64,000 nucleotides of DNA from Vitis vinifera. Its lineage: Eukaryota > Streptophyta > Magnoliopsida > Vitales > Vitaceae. The notes beneath the pieces were generated by a model. It saw only the letters and a program-made list of their open reading frames with translations, ran no database searches and was not told where the DNA came from. The translations under genes and the position numbers were made by a program. Numbering within the stretch: position 1 is the stretch's first letter; each line of letters begins with the position of its first letter. Of this stretch, positions 36,591 to 48,292 are shown one piece after another. The DNA lies in NCBI RefSeq assembly GCF_030704535.1, contig NC_081811.1:3674501-3738500 (forward strand), given 5' to 3'.

Positions 36591-39500
36591 GGGAGCTTTG
36601 CAGTGTAAAGTGGGATACAAATATTAAATTCATTACCACCATAAAGTTACTTTGTGATGATTAAACAAGAGATCAAATGTGTGCATGCCATGAAACCACT
36701 TGATAATAGGTGATTAAAGTTAGGCCCAATGTCATTTGTAGGGGAGACATTGTTGGGTAGAAAATTTTTGGCAATTGATACTTACGAATATTAAATTTAC
36801 AAATTGTTCCTACTATTTGTTTAAATAAATTAGGAAAAAAGAGAGAGAATTATTTTGCTTTTAATTAAGAATGTTCAATTCAATTGGGTTGAATATCACT
36901 ATGGGGTCACCTTTGTCCAGAGGTATAGCTCATTATGCCTTGGAAAGAATCTTTACCATTCTAGTAATTCGAATCCATATGATCAAATATGATTTAATCT
37001 AAAGATCTACCAAAAGGGAAATTAAAAAAAAAGGCTATAGTTGAATTTAAATAAATATTTTTCAATTATTAAAATTACCAGTTATTGTTTTTGTAAAAAC
37101 ATTTGTTTAGAATACGGTTTTAAGTTAAGATGACAAAGTAACCTAATTCGTTAAATAAATTGATAATATTTTAATACAAATTTGATTCAAATTGATTCAT
37201 TTAATAATTTTATTTAGTACTTAATTTAATTATAAATTTAAATTATTTAACATATATTTTACTTGTTTTAAATTTATTTTAAAACAAATATCAGACTTAA
37301 CTCAATTTGATTATTAAATAAAAAATGATTATTAACATGTTACCTTTTTAATAATTAGATAATATTCAAATTTATGTTTTTAACTCGATTATAATAACAT
37401 GTGAAGTTAGTGGTACGAAAGATCGACCATATATTCGGCAGTTTTTCAATCAGTGCGTACCTTAGCTGAAGCATAAGTTATGTTATTGGGCAAGGCATTC
37501 GAAAACAATACCGAACTCCAAGAAGACTTGACGATAAAATGTCTAAGATGATGAGGCGATGCTGGCCTGTGGGTATTTGCTGATTAAGGGATGCCAGGTT
37601 CTCATAAGGGAATAAACCCATCAATCTATCTAGGGACTCTTCCTAGTATTGTTTAAAGCATACTTTTTCAGTGGTATAGCATTGAAATATACTTTTTCGA
37701 CATCTATTGAAAAAATGTCATCAATTAGATGATATCATGTCTGCATTTGTTTATACCATCTTCGAGATCTCATTACTTTGTACCTCGATCTTGTCCATTG
37801 TACCATGATCTCATTTCTTTGTGCCTTACTATATATTTGTAATTTTTTTCGACAGTTAAAATTTCACCATACATTTTTCAACGACCCAGATTCAAAGTTA
37901 CTAATTCAGTTCCTTGACATTTTCTTGAGTATCCAAACCACCTCCTGTAACTTAAGAACTCAGATAGCATAATGATTTAACATTTTACTAGCAATGTCTT
38001 GACACATGTTCTAAGAGAAAGAAAGGAAAAAAAAGGGTAACCACAGTACTTCATTTGATGGCTCCCTATTCACCTGGCCCATCCTATTTCCCAAACCACA
38101 ATCCCAAATCCATACACCTAGACAGTTCACACTGCAGAGGGAGATGAAAATTACAACATAAAAATCTCGAATAAGCATGGCCTACAAGACAAAAACCACA
38201 GGGAATCAGAAAAACAAGGGCAAACGGAGCTTGTGCATGTCCCTCTTTTGACAATGAGTTTTGACTGAGAAGGCAAATAAGATTTCCATCACCTGACACA
38301 GCTAGATTGCATCAGCAGTTCTCAGAGTGTTTGAAATAAATCCATACAGAATAAGTGTATCACCTTCTTCACTAACAATTTAGCAGCATCTACTGCTTTT
38401 ACTTCTAGCTAATGAGTCCATACGAGATGTGATAACAAAAACTGTGTAAAGAACAGTTCCCTCACAAAAATTAAAAAGAGAAAAGCATCTTAGGAAAATT
38501 CATAAAATCATGAAATAATAGAATACATAATCTTTCTCATCAATCAATCTTCATACTTTCTTCACATGCTGAACAACACCAAGAATGAATCTCAGTAGGC
38601 TAAAAAAATCGTTGTGTAGCTCAACCAGCAGCCTCACTTATTAAAGAAAATGGCAGTGTAAAACAAATTATAATGAAGAATGTAGCAAATGTGCATAAAA
38701 CCATAAATCTGCCAAGAAGGCCAGTGTCCGATCATGATCAAAAGAGGAAAATGACAATATGGGGCACAACACTTCTCTTCCATCACTGCCACCTAGGGCT
38801 TCAACCCTGAAAATTTCTGTCATTTCCTTGAGAAGTAAATGTTCTTTCCCCATCCTTTTTCGTCTAATTTATTATTAATTTTTTGCCTTCCAGTTAGATG
38901 GAAATGAACCTGAAAACTCCCTCATCTCCAGCCCAAGGACTTGCCACTTAAGCTAGGCGTCAAGCTCGATTCTGGTACTTCCCACCATCATCCTAATAAA
39001 GAAAAAACAGCTTTAGGACTTTTATTCTCTCTCTCTGACTATGGTCAAGAATATGGAGCATTGCAATGAGATTGCCAACTTAATCAGTGTTAGCTTTGCA
39101 CATGATTTGCTGGTTAGGAATGGTCCACATCATTGCAACAAGATGACATAAAAGGGTCTTCAGCAAATAAACCAAAGGCTCCCCAAGAGCTATGATCACA
39201 ATATTGCACATATCAAGGTTTATGAAAAGCAAATGGAAAGTCATACCATTCAATTCTCTTAGCCAAGTACTGATGATTATTTTGCAATTTTATAGAATGC
39301 AAATCTCATTAATGAAATAGTGGGTCCCACTAACTTCAATGTGAACCTCGTATATGGAAATGATGAAAAGGCTTTTATGGACTACTAGCAAAGTTCCCAA
39401 CTCATCACCCAAGGAGCCTTGCTCCATCTATGTTCAACACCAATCCAAGTTCACTGTTGCAACCCATCAAAAGAAACCTAAATCTTCAACCAATAACAAG

Positions 39501-40166
39501 AAACTTTGAGTCTTGTTATGCTACTTCCATCCATGTCATTTCAACAATCATCTTCTATTTGCACCCTAAACAAGCATCAAACCAACTCATTACCTACATT
39601 ACAATTGGAATTCATACTTCAGTTAGCATTTTCATGTCTTATTACCCATTAGTAGTAGTTCTAGTCTCTCACTCACACTCAGAAGGCCTAATGTAAGGCA
39701 TATGTAAGCTTAAACATGCAACAGGAAGGCATCTGTAGAGAATATAGTCAATACCAGTGTCCAACTCACTCTCTTACTTACACATGTAAGCTTAAACATG
39801 CAATAGGATGGCAACTGTATAGATTACAGTCATTACAGCCAATCCCACTCCTGGACACCTACCATCCGATGCACAAGTGCATAGAATTGCATTTATATTT
39901 TATACTATATCTACTGAAGGATATAAAAGTTAAAATAACAGAAAATTCCATCATATGGCTACAAAGAATTTAGTACAACCAATGCATAAATACGAGTAAT
40001 ACATACAAAATGAAATATGCACATCGCACAACATAATTAAAAAATTACTGGTAGGGCTTATCAGCAAGCAACCAAAGTTAGCAATGAACCACTACGACAC
40101 AATGCCAATCACGAATAAGAGGTAGGGGGAAAGTAAACCAAACTGTACCTATAGCTTGATATCGAA
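36591..40166. other. Intergenic DNA between the array and SEC15B
   Basis: No supported gene. Base composition becomes more balanced from about 37,800, and the right-hand part probably includes the SEC15B 3' UTR. Short open frames at 37778-37972 and 39430-39973 show no recognisable domain. A small repeat, gtaagcttaaacatgca, occurs at about 39703 and 39786. Confidence 0.5.
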
Positions 40167-42575
40167 TCAGCTCACATCCCTGAGTCTTTTTATCAATGTA
40201 TCCAAAGACTTCTTTTTGGGGTTCTGCTTGAGTCCCCTCCCTCCAAAGGTTCCAAATAGCCTGTCTGAAGGATCTCTTAACTTCTCTGAAATTGCGATAA
40301 CTTTCCTGTAGTCCAAAGCATTATAACTCCTCTCCCTGATTACAGGATTCAGAAAATTCTCTGGGTGGTTGCTCAGTAGCAAATTAATCAATTGCCTTCC
40401 CTCAGAAAGAGCAGTTTTCAACTGATTAGCATCTGCTTCTGACAGAAGTGAAGCTTGATTGTCTGCAAATGATTCTAACAACCGAATATCAACATCAATC
40501 CCCATAACTGCATTTACATTGAACCTCTTAACGGAATCCCCAAGGAGAGTCCCAACAATCTTTTCTGATATGTGAGAAAGAACATCTTGTAAAACTCTTT
40601 TAAGAACCTTAGCTGGGAGTATCTGCTGAGCGGTTGAAACTAAAGTTTCCAAATATATAATCACCTCATTCACAAATTCATTTCCACTCTGTGGAGGCTC
40701 ATCAGCCATCCAGTTCACATTTTCAATCAATGTCATGAACCCATCAACCTTTGCCTTCAGCAACCCAGAAAGCATCTCTTCCGCTGCATCACGGGCATTG
40801 TTCAGTGGAAACTGTCTCCTACCCCTTTCTGCCATTCTCAAAGGAATGCCCGAAAGCTGTGCAGCATGACGAAAGAAGAAATCACAAGCACGCTCTAGTA
40901 CAACCATATTTGCTGCAACCTGCATTGCCTGGGAGACACCATGAATTGATGTATTAGTAAGCTTTAACAGAGCCCCATCCAGAACCTCATTCAACAGCCT
41001 ATCCAAATACTTCTTCACAACATCATAGAATTCTAGCTGGCCGCCATATGACATGAAGCTCACAGAATCCTCAATAAATGACCGCACGATGCGGCAACAA
41101 TCCGGCACCGTAGATGAAAATGGGGCAACAAAAGGAAATGCTGGTGTTATATCTGACGTTTGTAACTGAAATGAAAGTACATTCATTGAATACTCATACT
41201 CTTTTTTCATTAACATCTGTTCAAACTTGTCAGCTGCAAGCACTTCTCCGATCTGCTTACGACAATCAGATAACAACAACTCATGGTATTTGTCCCGGTG
41301 CTTGCTTAAAACATCTAGCAAAGGATCAACTGGGTACCCATACCGCCGCAGTGTAACTCCAAGCAAACTCACATAGTCCTTTATCAACAAAAGATGATTT
41401 GCAGTTTGCATTCTCGAAAACTGATCCTCTAATACAGAACACATTTTGCTAACAGCAGTTTCCCACAAATTCTCTACATCCATTTTCAAAATTAAACCTC
41501 CACTAGTCCTAAGAACTCGATCTTCTACTATAAAGAATCCAGCAATTTGCGCAAAAAATGTCTGATGAGATTCGAGAAAAGGTGTCATTGAGGACACCTG
41601 AAAGTCCGAAGTCAATTGAAGTTTGCGATTCTCAAAATAGTACTGTCTGAACCGATCTTCAAGCCCTAGGGTTTGGTGTATATGATAAGCCCTATATAGA
41701 GAAGTCAAATCAAACCCTAGCACACCACTACTACCATTGTTATAGCCATCCTTACCTTGATCACCGAGTCCATCATCGTCATCTTCTTCTTCCAAAGCAT
41801 AAACACAGTCTCTTAAACTAAGTCGAGTCTGTTCCTCGGCTTGCCGTTGTTTGATGCGAAGCTCCTCCTCTCGCTGCCTTGCAGATGACGCTTGTCCAAT
41901 CGCCAATTGCCCAAGATTCCTACTCACTATTCGAATCTCCACAAGCCAATCCCCAAACTCCTTATTGATCTTCCTCTCGATATACGATCGAATCTCCGGG
42001 ATCTGCTTCTCTAGCATTTTCCGCAGCGTCGACGACGGAGTTTTGTCAATGAATTCACCCTCAATCGAATCAACACACTTCAAAGCCATGTAGAAATTGT
42101 TATTCGACAAATGAAGATTGGCTCTGGAGCAAAGATCCGCCAATTTCACACACTTACGAACCGACTCAAGCGCGAGGCTCACGTTCTGGCTAATGTTTCG
42201 AGCCTCCACGAAGGCGTCAAGCGACGAGAGAAGAGGCCCGGCGACGGACTGTAGTTTGATGTTGGAATTAGAGAGTGATGATTTGAGGGAATCAACATCG
42301 GAGAGGAGAGATCGGAGGTCGTCCACGGCCATGATGAAGTCTTGGTAGTGCGCTTTGCAGACCTCTTCGATTTCCGACTCTTTTGATCGGGCGAAGTGGC
42401 GTAGGTGGTGAAGCAGCGTCTCCGGCTTGCCAGAGGTGAAGGCTTTGCGAACGAAGGGACCGAGATCTTCATTGTTGCAGATGGCGGAGGAGAGGAGAAG
42501 TTGATCAAACTTCTCAGAGGAGTCGCCGTCGGCGGCCGCCGGGGCCACTTTGCGGCGCATTTTCGACGACTGCAT
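40167..42575 (-). CDS. SEC15B: Exocyst complex component SEC15B
   Basis: An intronless 802-residue frame, close to the length of Arabidopsis SEC15B, which I recall as also intronless. The start MQSSKMRRKVAPA matches the conserved plant N-terminus. SEC15 signatures run end to end: GPFVRKAFTSGKPETLLHHLR, an N-terminal coiled-coil region (DDLRSLLSDVDSLKSSLSNS), MALKCVDSIEGEF, EFGDWLVEIRIVSRNLGQLA, an acidic linker (ALEEEDDDDGLGD), FFAQIAGFFIVEDRVLRT, PDCCRIVRSFIEDSVSFMS and the end LIKRLRDVS. SEC15 is a subunit of the octameric exocyst that tethers secretory vesicles to the plasma membrane, linking Rab GTPases to SEC10. No frame damage is seen. Confidence 0.98.
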   Translation of the reverse strand: MQSSKMRRKVAPAAADGDSSEKFDQLLLSSAICNNEDLGPFVRKAFTSGKPETLLHHLRHFARSKESEIEEVCKAHYQDFIMAVDDLRSLLSDVDSLKSSLSNSNIKLQSVAGPLLSSLDAFVEARNISQNVSLALESVRKCVKLADLCSRANLHLSNNNFYMALKCVDSIEGEFIDKTPSSTLRKMLEKQIPEIRSYIERKINKEFGDWLVEIRIVSRNLGQLAIGQASSARQREEELRIKQRQAEEQTRLSLRDCVYALEEEDDDDGLGDQGKDGYNNGSSGVLGFDLTSLYRAYHIHQTLGLEDRFRQYYFENRKLQLTSDFQVSSMTPFLESHQTFFAQIAGFFIVEDRVLRTSGGLILKMDVENLWETAVSKMCSVLEDQFSRMQTANHLLLIKDYVSLLGVTLRRYGYPVDPLLDVLSKHRDKYHELLLSDCRKQIGEVLAADKFEQMLMKKEYEYSMNVLSFQLQTSDITPAFPFVAPFSSTVPDCCRIVRSFIEDSVSFMSYGGQLEFYDVVKKYLDRLLNEVLDGALLKLTNTSIHGVSQAMQVAANMVVLERACDFFFRHAAQLSGIPLRMAERGRRQFPLNNARDAAEEMLSGLLKAKVDGFMTLIENVNWMADEPPQSGNEFVNEVIIYLETLVSTAQQILPAKVLKRVLQDVLSHISEKIVGTLLGDSVKRFNVNAVMGIDVDIRLLESFADNQASLLSEADANQLKTALSEGRQLINLLLSNHPENFLNPVIRERSYNALDYRKVIAISEKLRDPSDRLFGTFGGRGLKQNPKKKSLDTLIKRLRDVS

Positions 42576-43862
42576 CGTTGTTTAACCGTTGGAGACGGCG
42601 AAGGAGCAGCGGCTACGGTCACGGACAGAGGGGATTTAGGGACCGAAGATTTGGCCTGGACAGAGAGGCGTTTTCACTTTCACTAAAATGCCACTGCAAA
42701 TGTGGAGAATGACCCAGACTAGTAGGGCCTGGGACGGGTATAATGGTAAATTAATTGACAAGATGTGATTATTTGACTTTGATGATTCCTCGACGGCGGC
42801 GTCACCGGATATGTGTCCAAGCTTGGGACTCAGAAACACAAACTCTTGACGCGTCAAAATACAATTGGAACAACTGGTAAATTTGTCCTGTTCCGCAAAT
42901 AATTCTGTAGTTTGGATTAAAGAATTACCAGGATCAATTATACTACATAACCAGATTTTGTTTCTAACTTTTTAAAAATAAAACAAGTGAACAACTAGAA
43001 ATTATTGTTTTTCTATATTATGATTAAAATTAAATAATTAAATTAATTATGATTAAAAAAATTAAAACTTGATAGTTAAACTACTATTAAAAATATTTTA
43101 AAATAATATATTTATAAATTTACAATTTAAAATATGTCATAGTTATGTTATAATAGGCTTAGTGCATTAGAGTCTTATTGTATCTATGAATTATTTCAAT
43201 TAATAAATAATCAAATTTAAATTATTTATTAAACAAGTGGATATTATTGAATGGATCCTATCCACTTTAAAAACCATGAAAATATAAGATCTATAATTTA
43301 CAATATCTTATTTGAGATTAGAGTATATAAATTTACTTGATTGTTTTACCAACTTATTCTCTAATACTTATAAGTTGTACTTTGATCTAGGTCTACGACA
43401 TAACACCTCCAATACTCTAATGGGTTCCTCTTAGTCTATAAGGAGATGCAGTTGTTTTCAACAAATCTAAAATTCAACCATATGAATTCTTTTTAAAAAG
43501 ATTGGGAATGATAGAGCAAGTTAGTTGATTTTTTCAAAGTGTCCAACCCTAGATCGGCTAGAGTTTATATAAGGTTACAAACTAAGATTTATAGAATTTT
43601 CTAAAAATAATACTCCGTGAATTTTCAAAAACAAATTGTCATATTTTAACAGATTTTGAATGACTGATTGAGGGCATTTAACCATCGCTCCAACCCCTCC
43701 TATTTTTCCAAAACATCAATTTAAACATTTTAGTTCATATAAAAAAAATATGAATCCACTTTAACCTTTCAATCACTTTAACTTGCCATCAAATAAACTT
43801 TTTTAGGCTTACTTAAGACTTTTTGATTGAGACAACAACTTTAAATCTTAAGTGGAGAGTAA
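42576..43862. other. SEC15B promoter side and AT-rich intergenic DNA
   Basis: The first 280 bp, rich in GC, should hold the SEC15B 5' UTR and promoter. The rest is AT-rich without a recognised gene. Confidence 0.5.
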
Positions 43863-44121
43863 GGTACTATTTGTTTTCTTTTTTACTTAGTTTTAAATAG
43901 AATTTTAATACTTTATAGTATTAGGTACATTGTTTTATTTTTGTAATATTTTATTTTTATTAAGTATTAAAAAAAAACTAACATGTTACTTTTTTTATTT
44001 AGAAAAAATCAAGTTTTTTTTGTACGATAAAAAATTTATAATAAGTCATAAAAAAATAGAAAAATAATTGACCTAAAGTCCGAAAGTAAATTGTTTTCAG
44101 TAAAAAAAAAAAATCACCCTC
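43863..44121. mobile_element. Tourist-like MITE, family A copy 4
   Basis: Left end GGTACTATTTGTTTTC..., interior ttacttagttttaaatagaa, aagtattaaaaaaa, ataataagtcataaaaaaat and ttgttttcagtaaaaaa, as in copies 1-3. TAA flanks the left (43860-43862) and probably the right (44122-44124). This is the most diverged copy and its right TIR is poor. Confidence 0.65.
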
Positions 44122-45530
44122 TAAATAATTATTTAAAAAGTTTCATGTATTATTATCAAGTTTAATAATTTCATATACTAATTTTTATCTTCATTTATCA
44201 TTTTCCTCTATGAAAAGCATTATACCATTACATCCCCCTTTTCCTTGAAATCATTTATCATTACTATTGTACCAAATTCAATCAATTTAAATTAATCCTT
44301 TATACTATTATATGATGGGATATTTTTAATTACTATTTTTTTTTTTAAATTTCATATTTTGATATGTGTAGAGTCCGTAGACCCCTCTTGGACCAAGGGG
44401 TATTTTCATATCATCCCGAGAAGAGCTAGTAGCTTGTTTTTAGAGTGGGGGCCGGTTTTCGAATGAGCCAAGCTGCATGGACACATGGCTAAGGACACCA
44501 CCACCTTGCTATGGTGGTGGTTGGGATGGAGACCTTTGGTTGAACATGAAACAATAGAGTAGCCGGACAGAAATGGAGAGATATTTATAGAGAATGAGGA
44601 GTTTTGAGGGGAGGAGGACTGAGCATGAGATTGAGAGAAAGATAGAGAGCAAGAAATATGGGTGAGCTAAGAAAAAAACCGGAGAGCGGGGATTGAGAGA
44701 AAAAAACAAAATTTTTATATAAAAAGGGGACATTTTGAGAGAAAAAACAAGGGAGCTTTCCGGCAACCCCTCCACCAACAACTCCACCACCCGTCACTCC
44801 ATCAGCCACTCCGCCACCTGCAACCCCTCCACCGATTCCTCTCGCCTCTCCACCACCAGCGGAGGCTCTTGGATCGATCTCGGACGGAATCTCACCAGGC
44901 TAACTGCGAACAATGTGAATGGAGTGGAAAGGTTGTGGTCGATGAAGAAGGTGGCCGTGAGCTTGGCATTTGGATTGAAACTGAGCTTGATGATCTGAGA
45001 GAGAAAGAGCACCGGGAGAAAGAGAGAGGAGTCTTCTAGGTGATAGATTTTCTCTTCTTATATCTGCTTCTAGATGTTAGTTTTCTCTCCTAAAAATCCA
45101 TAATGGGTAAGGGAAAGGTTCACGTCAACATTGTCAAATGGGTTTTTGATGTATTCAAATGGGTCAATTCTCTTTTGGATGATTTTACTTTAAACCAGAA
45201 AAATTATTCTTAGTTTCCACGGGACTTACTAATTCTTGTTTGAAATCAGTGATTTATTGGGTTCTCATTGCTATATATTTTGTTTCTTGCTTAAAAGTTC
45301 AAGCACTTCTTCATTCTTCTTAGCTAAACAGACTGAGTTTGAAACTTAAGATTCTTCTTTTGTCTCATAATGTCAGTGGAATTTGGAAGGTTTTTTGCGT
45401 GATTTCGTTTGGAAAAAAAGATGGGGATAGTGTTACAAAAATAACATGAAACATAAAAGAAAACAAATTTCCTTAGAAGACGTAATAGCCTTGTATTCAA
45501 ATTGAGGAATAGAACCAAAATAGGGATAAG

Positions 45531-46031
45531 TGTCACGGACTTAGTTGTTTCCTAAACTTGTGCAACACTTAGACAAGTCAAGACGCTTGATCTTGTTAAG
45601 TCACGACTCGGAAGTTTGAGAAGGCGTAATAGACAACTCTTAAGGAATGAAAGCTTTTATTACTCAATGAAGCCTTTACAAGTGCTTTAGGAACTCACTT
45701 GCTTGGTGCCTTGGCCAAATGAGGCACTCACCTGTTTATAGGCACCAATGGAACTCTCTGAAATCTTGAAGGGTTCCTTATAACTCAAGTATATTCTAGG
45801 ATGTCCTACATCATTTTATGTACAAGCCTATATACAAGGATATACAAGAGACCTTTGGAATTCTTTAGAAGGTTGTGGACTCCTCTCATGTCTTCCACTA
45901 TGGTGTAGAGTTGTGTGGATTTCTCCAGGCATCTCTAGAACTTTCCACACTCTTCCCACTCTTGGAGTCTCCAGAAGCTTTCTGACTCTATATAAACCCA
46001 TGGGGAGGCTCATTTGAGTCATCCTGTGACA
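45531..46031. mobile_element. LTR-like unit with TGTCAC...GTGACA ends
   Basis: Begins TGTCACGGAC and ends TCCTGTGACA, a short terminal inversion as in LTRs. A TATA-like ctatataaaccc lies 45 bp before the right end. Size (501 bp) suits a solo LTR of a Copia-type element. No matching flanking duplication was found and no partner LTR lies in the window, so it is a fossil. Confidence 0.45.
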
Positions 46032-46084
46032 ACGTGGAGAAATGAAATTTGCACAAGAGGATCACCGCAACTCATTTTTTTTTC

Positions 46085-46965
46085 TTCATATTTTGATATC
46101 AAAGTTCAATTATCCAAAGTTTCAATTTCTAAATTTTATTTTTTAAAGATTCTATTTTCAAATAAATTTCCAAAACTCCATTTTTTAAATTTAATTTTTC
46201 AAAACTCAAATTTTTAAATCTAATTTTCAAAACTTTAACCTTCCAAACTTTAATTATTTTTAAATTTAATTTTCCAAACTTTCATTTTCAAATAAATTTC
46301 CAAAACTTTTTTTTTTAATTTATTTTTTCAAAATTCCAATTTTTAAGTTTAATTTTCAAAACTTTAATTATTTTCAAAACTTCCATTTTCAAATAATTTT
46401 CCAAAGTACCAATTTCCAAATTTAATTTTTTAAAGATTCCATTTTCAAAATTAATTTTCAAAACTCTAATTCTTAAAAATAACTTTTCAAAATCCCAATT
46501 CTCAAATTTAATTTTCAAAACTCCCATTTTCAAATAATTTTCCAAAATTCCAATTTTTAAATTTAATTTTCAAAAATTTAATTTTCAAAGCTTAATTTTC
46601 TAAAACTCCAATTTTTAAATCTAATTTTCAAAGTTCTCATTCTCAAATAATTTTCCAAAATTGAAATTTTCAATTTAATTTTCAAAACTCCATTTTTTTA
46701 GTTTAATTTTCATAACTTTAATTTTTTCAAATTTTTATTTTTCAAATTTAATTTTCAGAACTCCAATTTCTAAATATTTTTCTTAAAATTTCAATTTTTA
46801 AATTTAATTTTCAAATAAATTTCAAAACTCCAATTTTCTTTCAAATAGTTTTAATTCCACTCCATTTTCAAATATTTTTAATTCACAAATTCTCTTTGAT
46901 TTTCAAATAATATTTTGTTTTCCTTGATTTTTTTAACAAACATAAAGATAATTTTTATAATTTCA
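46085..46965. repeat. Degenerate minisatellite of aattttcaaaactccaattt-type units
   Basis: For nearly 900 bp the sequence cycles through blocks such as aatttaattttcaaaactcc and aattttcaaataattttcc, with variable unit length of about 35-40 bp and strong strand asymmetry (A, T and C, almost no G on the plus strand). It is noncoding and seems to lie inside the LTR-derived block. Confidence 0.8.
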
Positions 46966-47746
46966 AAACAATGGAATTTATGGGATTAATTCATGCAAAA
47001 TGAATTGAGCTTTGGTGGAGCCTTACATATCAGTTTTATCTTCTGATTGTCAACCATTATGCTTAATGGATATTGTTTGATCTTTGTGTTTACTCTTTGA
47101 TATGAATGTGATAATTTTATACTTGAACTAACCTTGTTTCCATGATAGCGCACTATTATTTGCTGCTAAGGTACGATCTCACTCTCACTTTGCTTATTTT
47201 TATGCATGATTTGTTTTATTATTTGATCGTCTTTTTGGTATCATTGATTTCCTATTTAATTGTCACACTTGTTTCATTTTCTTTAATATATACCCGTTTT
47301 TAGGGACTTAGAGAGTTGTTACGGTCTTTATCATACATTCTTAATAAGTAACCTGACCACGTACCTGACTTTGGTTTTCCACCATTTGTCTTTTCCAAAA
47401 TAAGTAATCACATTTAAGGTTTTATTTCTTATTTTGTTTTCCCTTAAAAAAATAAAATAAAAATACGTGGCGAATCTAAGTCTTTTATAAAAATCATAAA
47501 TTTCCGCAAATAAATAAAAAACCAGTTTGCCATCAAGTCCATAATATAATATTATTTAATTTATTATGGGATATTAAAACATTAAATAAATGACACATAA
47601 TAATTAAAATCAATAATACTTATTTTGACATATTAAAATATATAGTCTTTGTCATGTTATGTAACAATAGGGTTAAATTATTTATTTATTTTTTAATCAA
47701 TAAATGCGAAAAAGTTAGTTTAAAAGAAAAAAAACTAAATTAAATG

Positions 47747-47749
<3 letters not shown>

Positions 47750-47803
<54 letters not shown>
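47750..47803. repeat. (TA)n microsatellite
   Basis: About 27 TA dinucleotides, the longest in the window, in AT-rich DNA upstream of the ribosomal protein L18 gene. Confidence 0.95.
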
Positions 47804-47808
<5 letters not shown>

Positions 47809-48102
47809 TTTGATATACTTAAATATATATTAATTGAATTATTTTATTAAAAGATAAATTAAAAATACAAATTCAAAAAATGAGTTCCATATTTTAAAAG
47901 CATAAGATATAATTAAATTAATAAAAATAATAATTAGATATTCTATATTTAAATTAATGAACATTCAAGTAATCATTAATTTTTAATTTGTAAAAAATTA
48001 TAAATAAAAGTTATTTAAAAAAAATAGATTTAAGATATTTTGCTTTTATATTATTCATAAAATAGATTTTTTCTTTCTAAATATTGAATAATTTTTTGTA
48101 CT

Positions 48103-48110
48103 TATATAAA
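48103..48110 (+). promoter_or_regulatory. TATA-like box upstream of RPL18
   Basis: TATATAAA about 190 bp before the ATG. A site II-type GGCCCA at 48194-48199 and the telo-box downstream are better-known marks of plant ribosomal protein promoters, so this TATA may not be the main determinant. Confidence 0.4.
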
Positions 48111-48256
48111 AACGCTACTACTCCGGAACATTGATTGTGGAATAGCCACGTGTGCGGTCAATGATTCGACTCCACTAGAAACGATGGACCTCAGGCCCAG
48201 CAGATACTCAAACTCAAACTCTCAATCTCCTCCCCAAATAAAACGCCGTCGTTCCA

Positions 48257-48265
48257 AAACCCTAG
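48257..48265 (+). promoter_or_regulatory. Telo-box (AAACCCTAG) of RPL18
   Basis: The interstitial telomere-like motif AAACCCTAG lies 28 bp before the ATG, in the expected 5' UTR. Telo-boxes with site II GGCCCA elements co-regulate plant ribosomal protein genes. Confidence 0.65.
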
Positions 48266-48292
48266 CCTCTCTTCTTCACATCAACAGTAGCA

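Larger units (their letters stand above)
44365..47520. mobile_element. LTR-retroelement-derived block, nested and broken
   Basis: A roughly 3-kb stretch with mixed composition. It includes a GC-rich coding-like piece (44735-45000), a 501-bp LTR-like unit (45531-46031), a long degenerate minisatellite (46085-46965), and a right end (47330-47520) with agtaacctgaccacgtacct and tacgtggcgaatctaag words resembling leader sequence next to plant Gypsy LTRs. No intact gag or pol is seen. It is probably more than one old element nested together. Boundaries are approximate. Confidence 0.35.

Noticed and set aside
39430-39973. Two plus-strand frames downstream of SEC15B
   Set aside because: No domain, no splice partners and biased toward low-complexity residues. 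Possibly transcribed UTR or noncoding RNA, but not shown by the sequence.
42179-42686. Frames on both strands over the SEC15B 5' end
   Set aside because: GC-rich shadows of the SEC15B coding sequence and 5' UTR.
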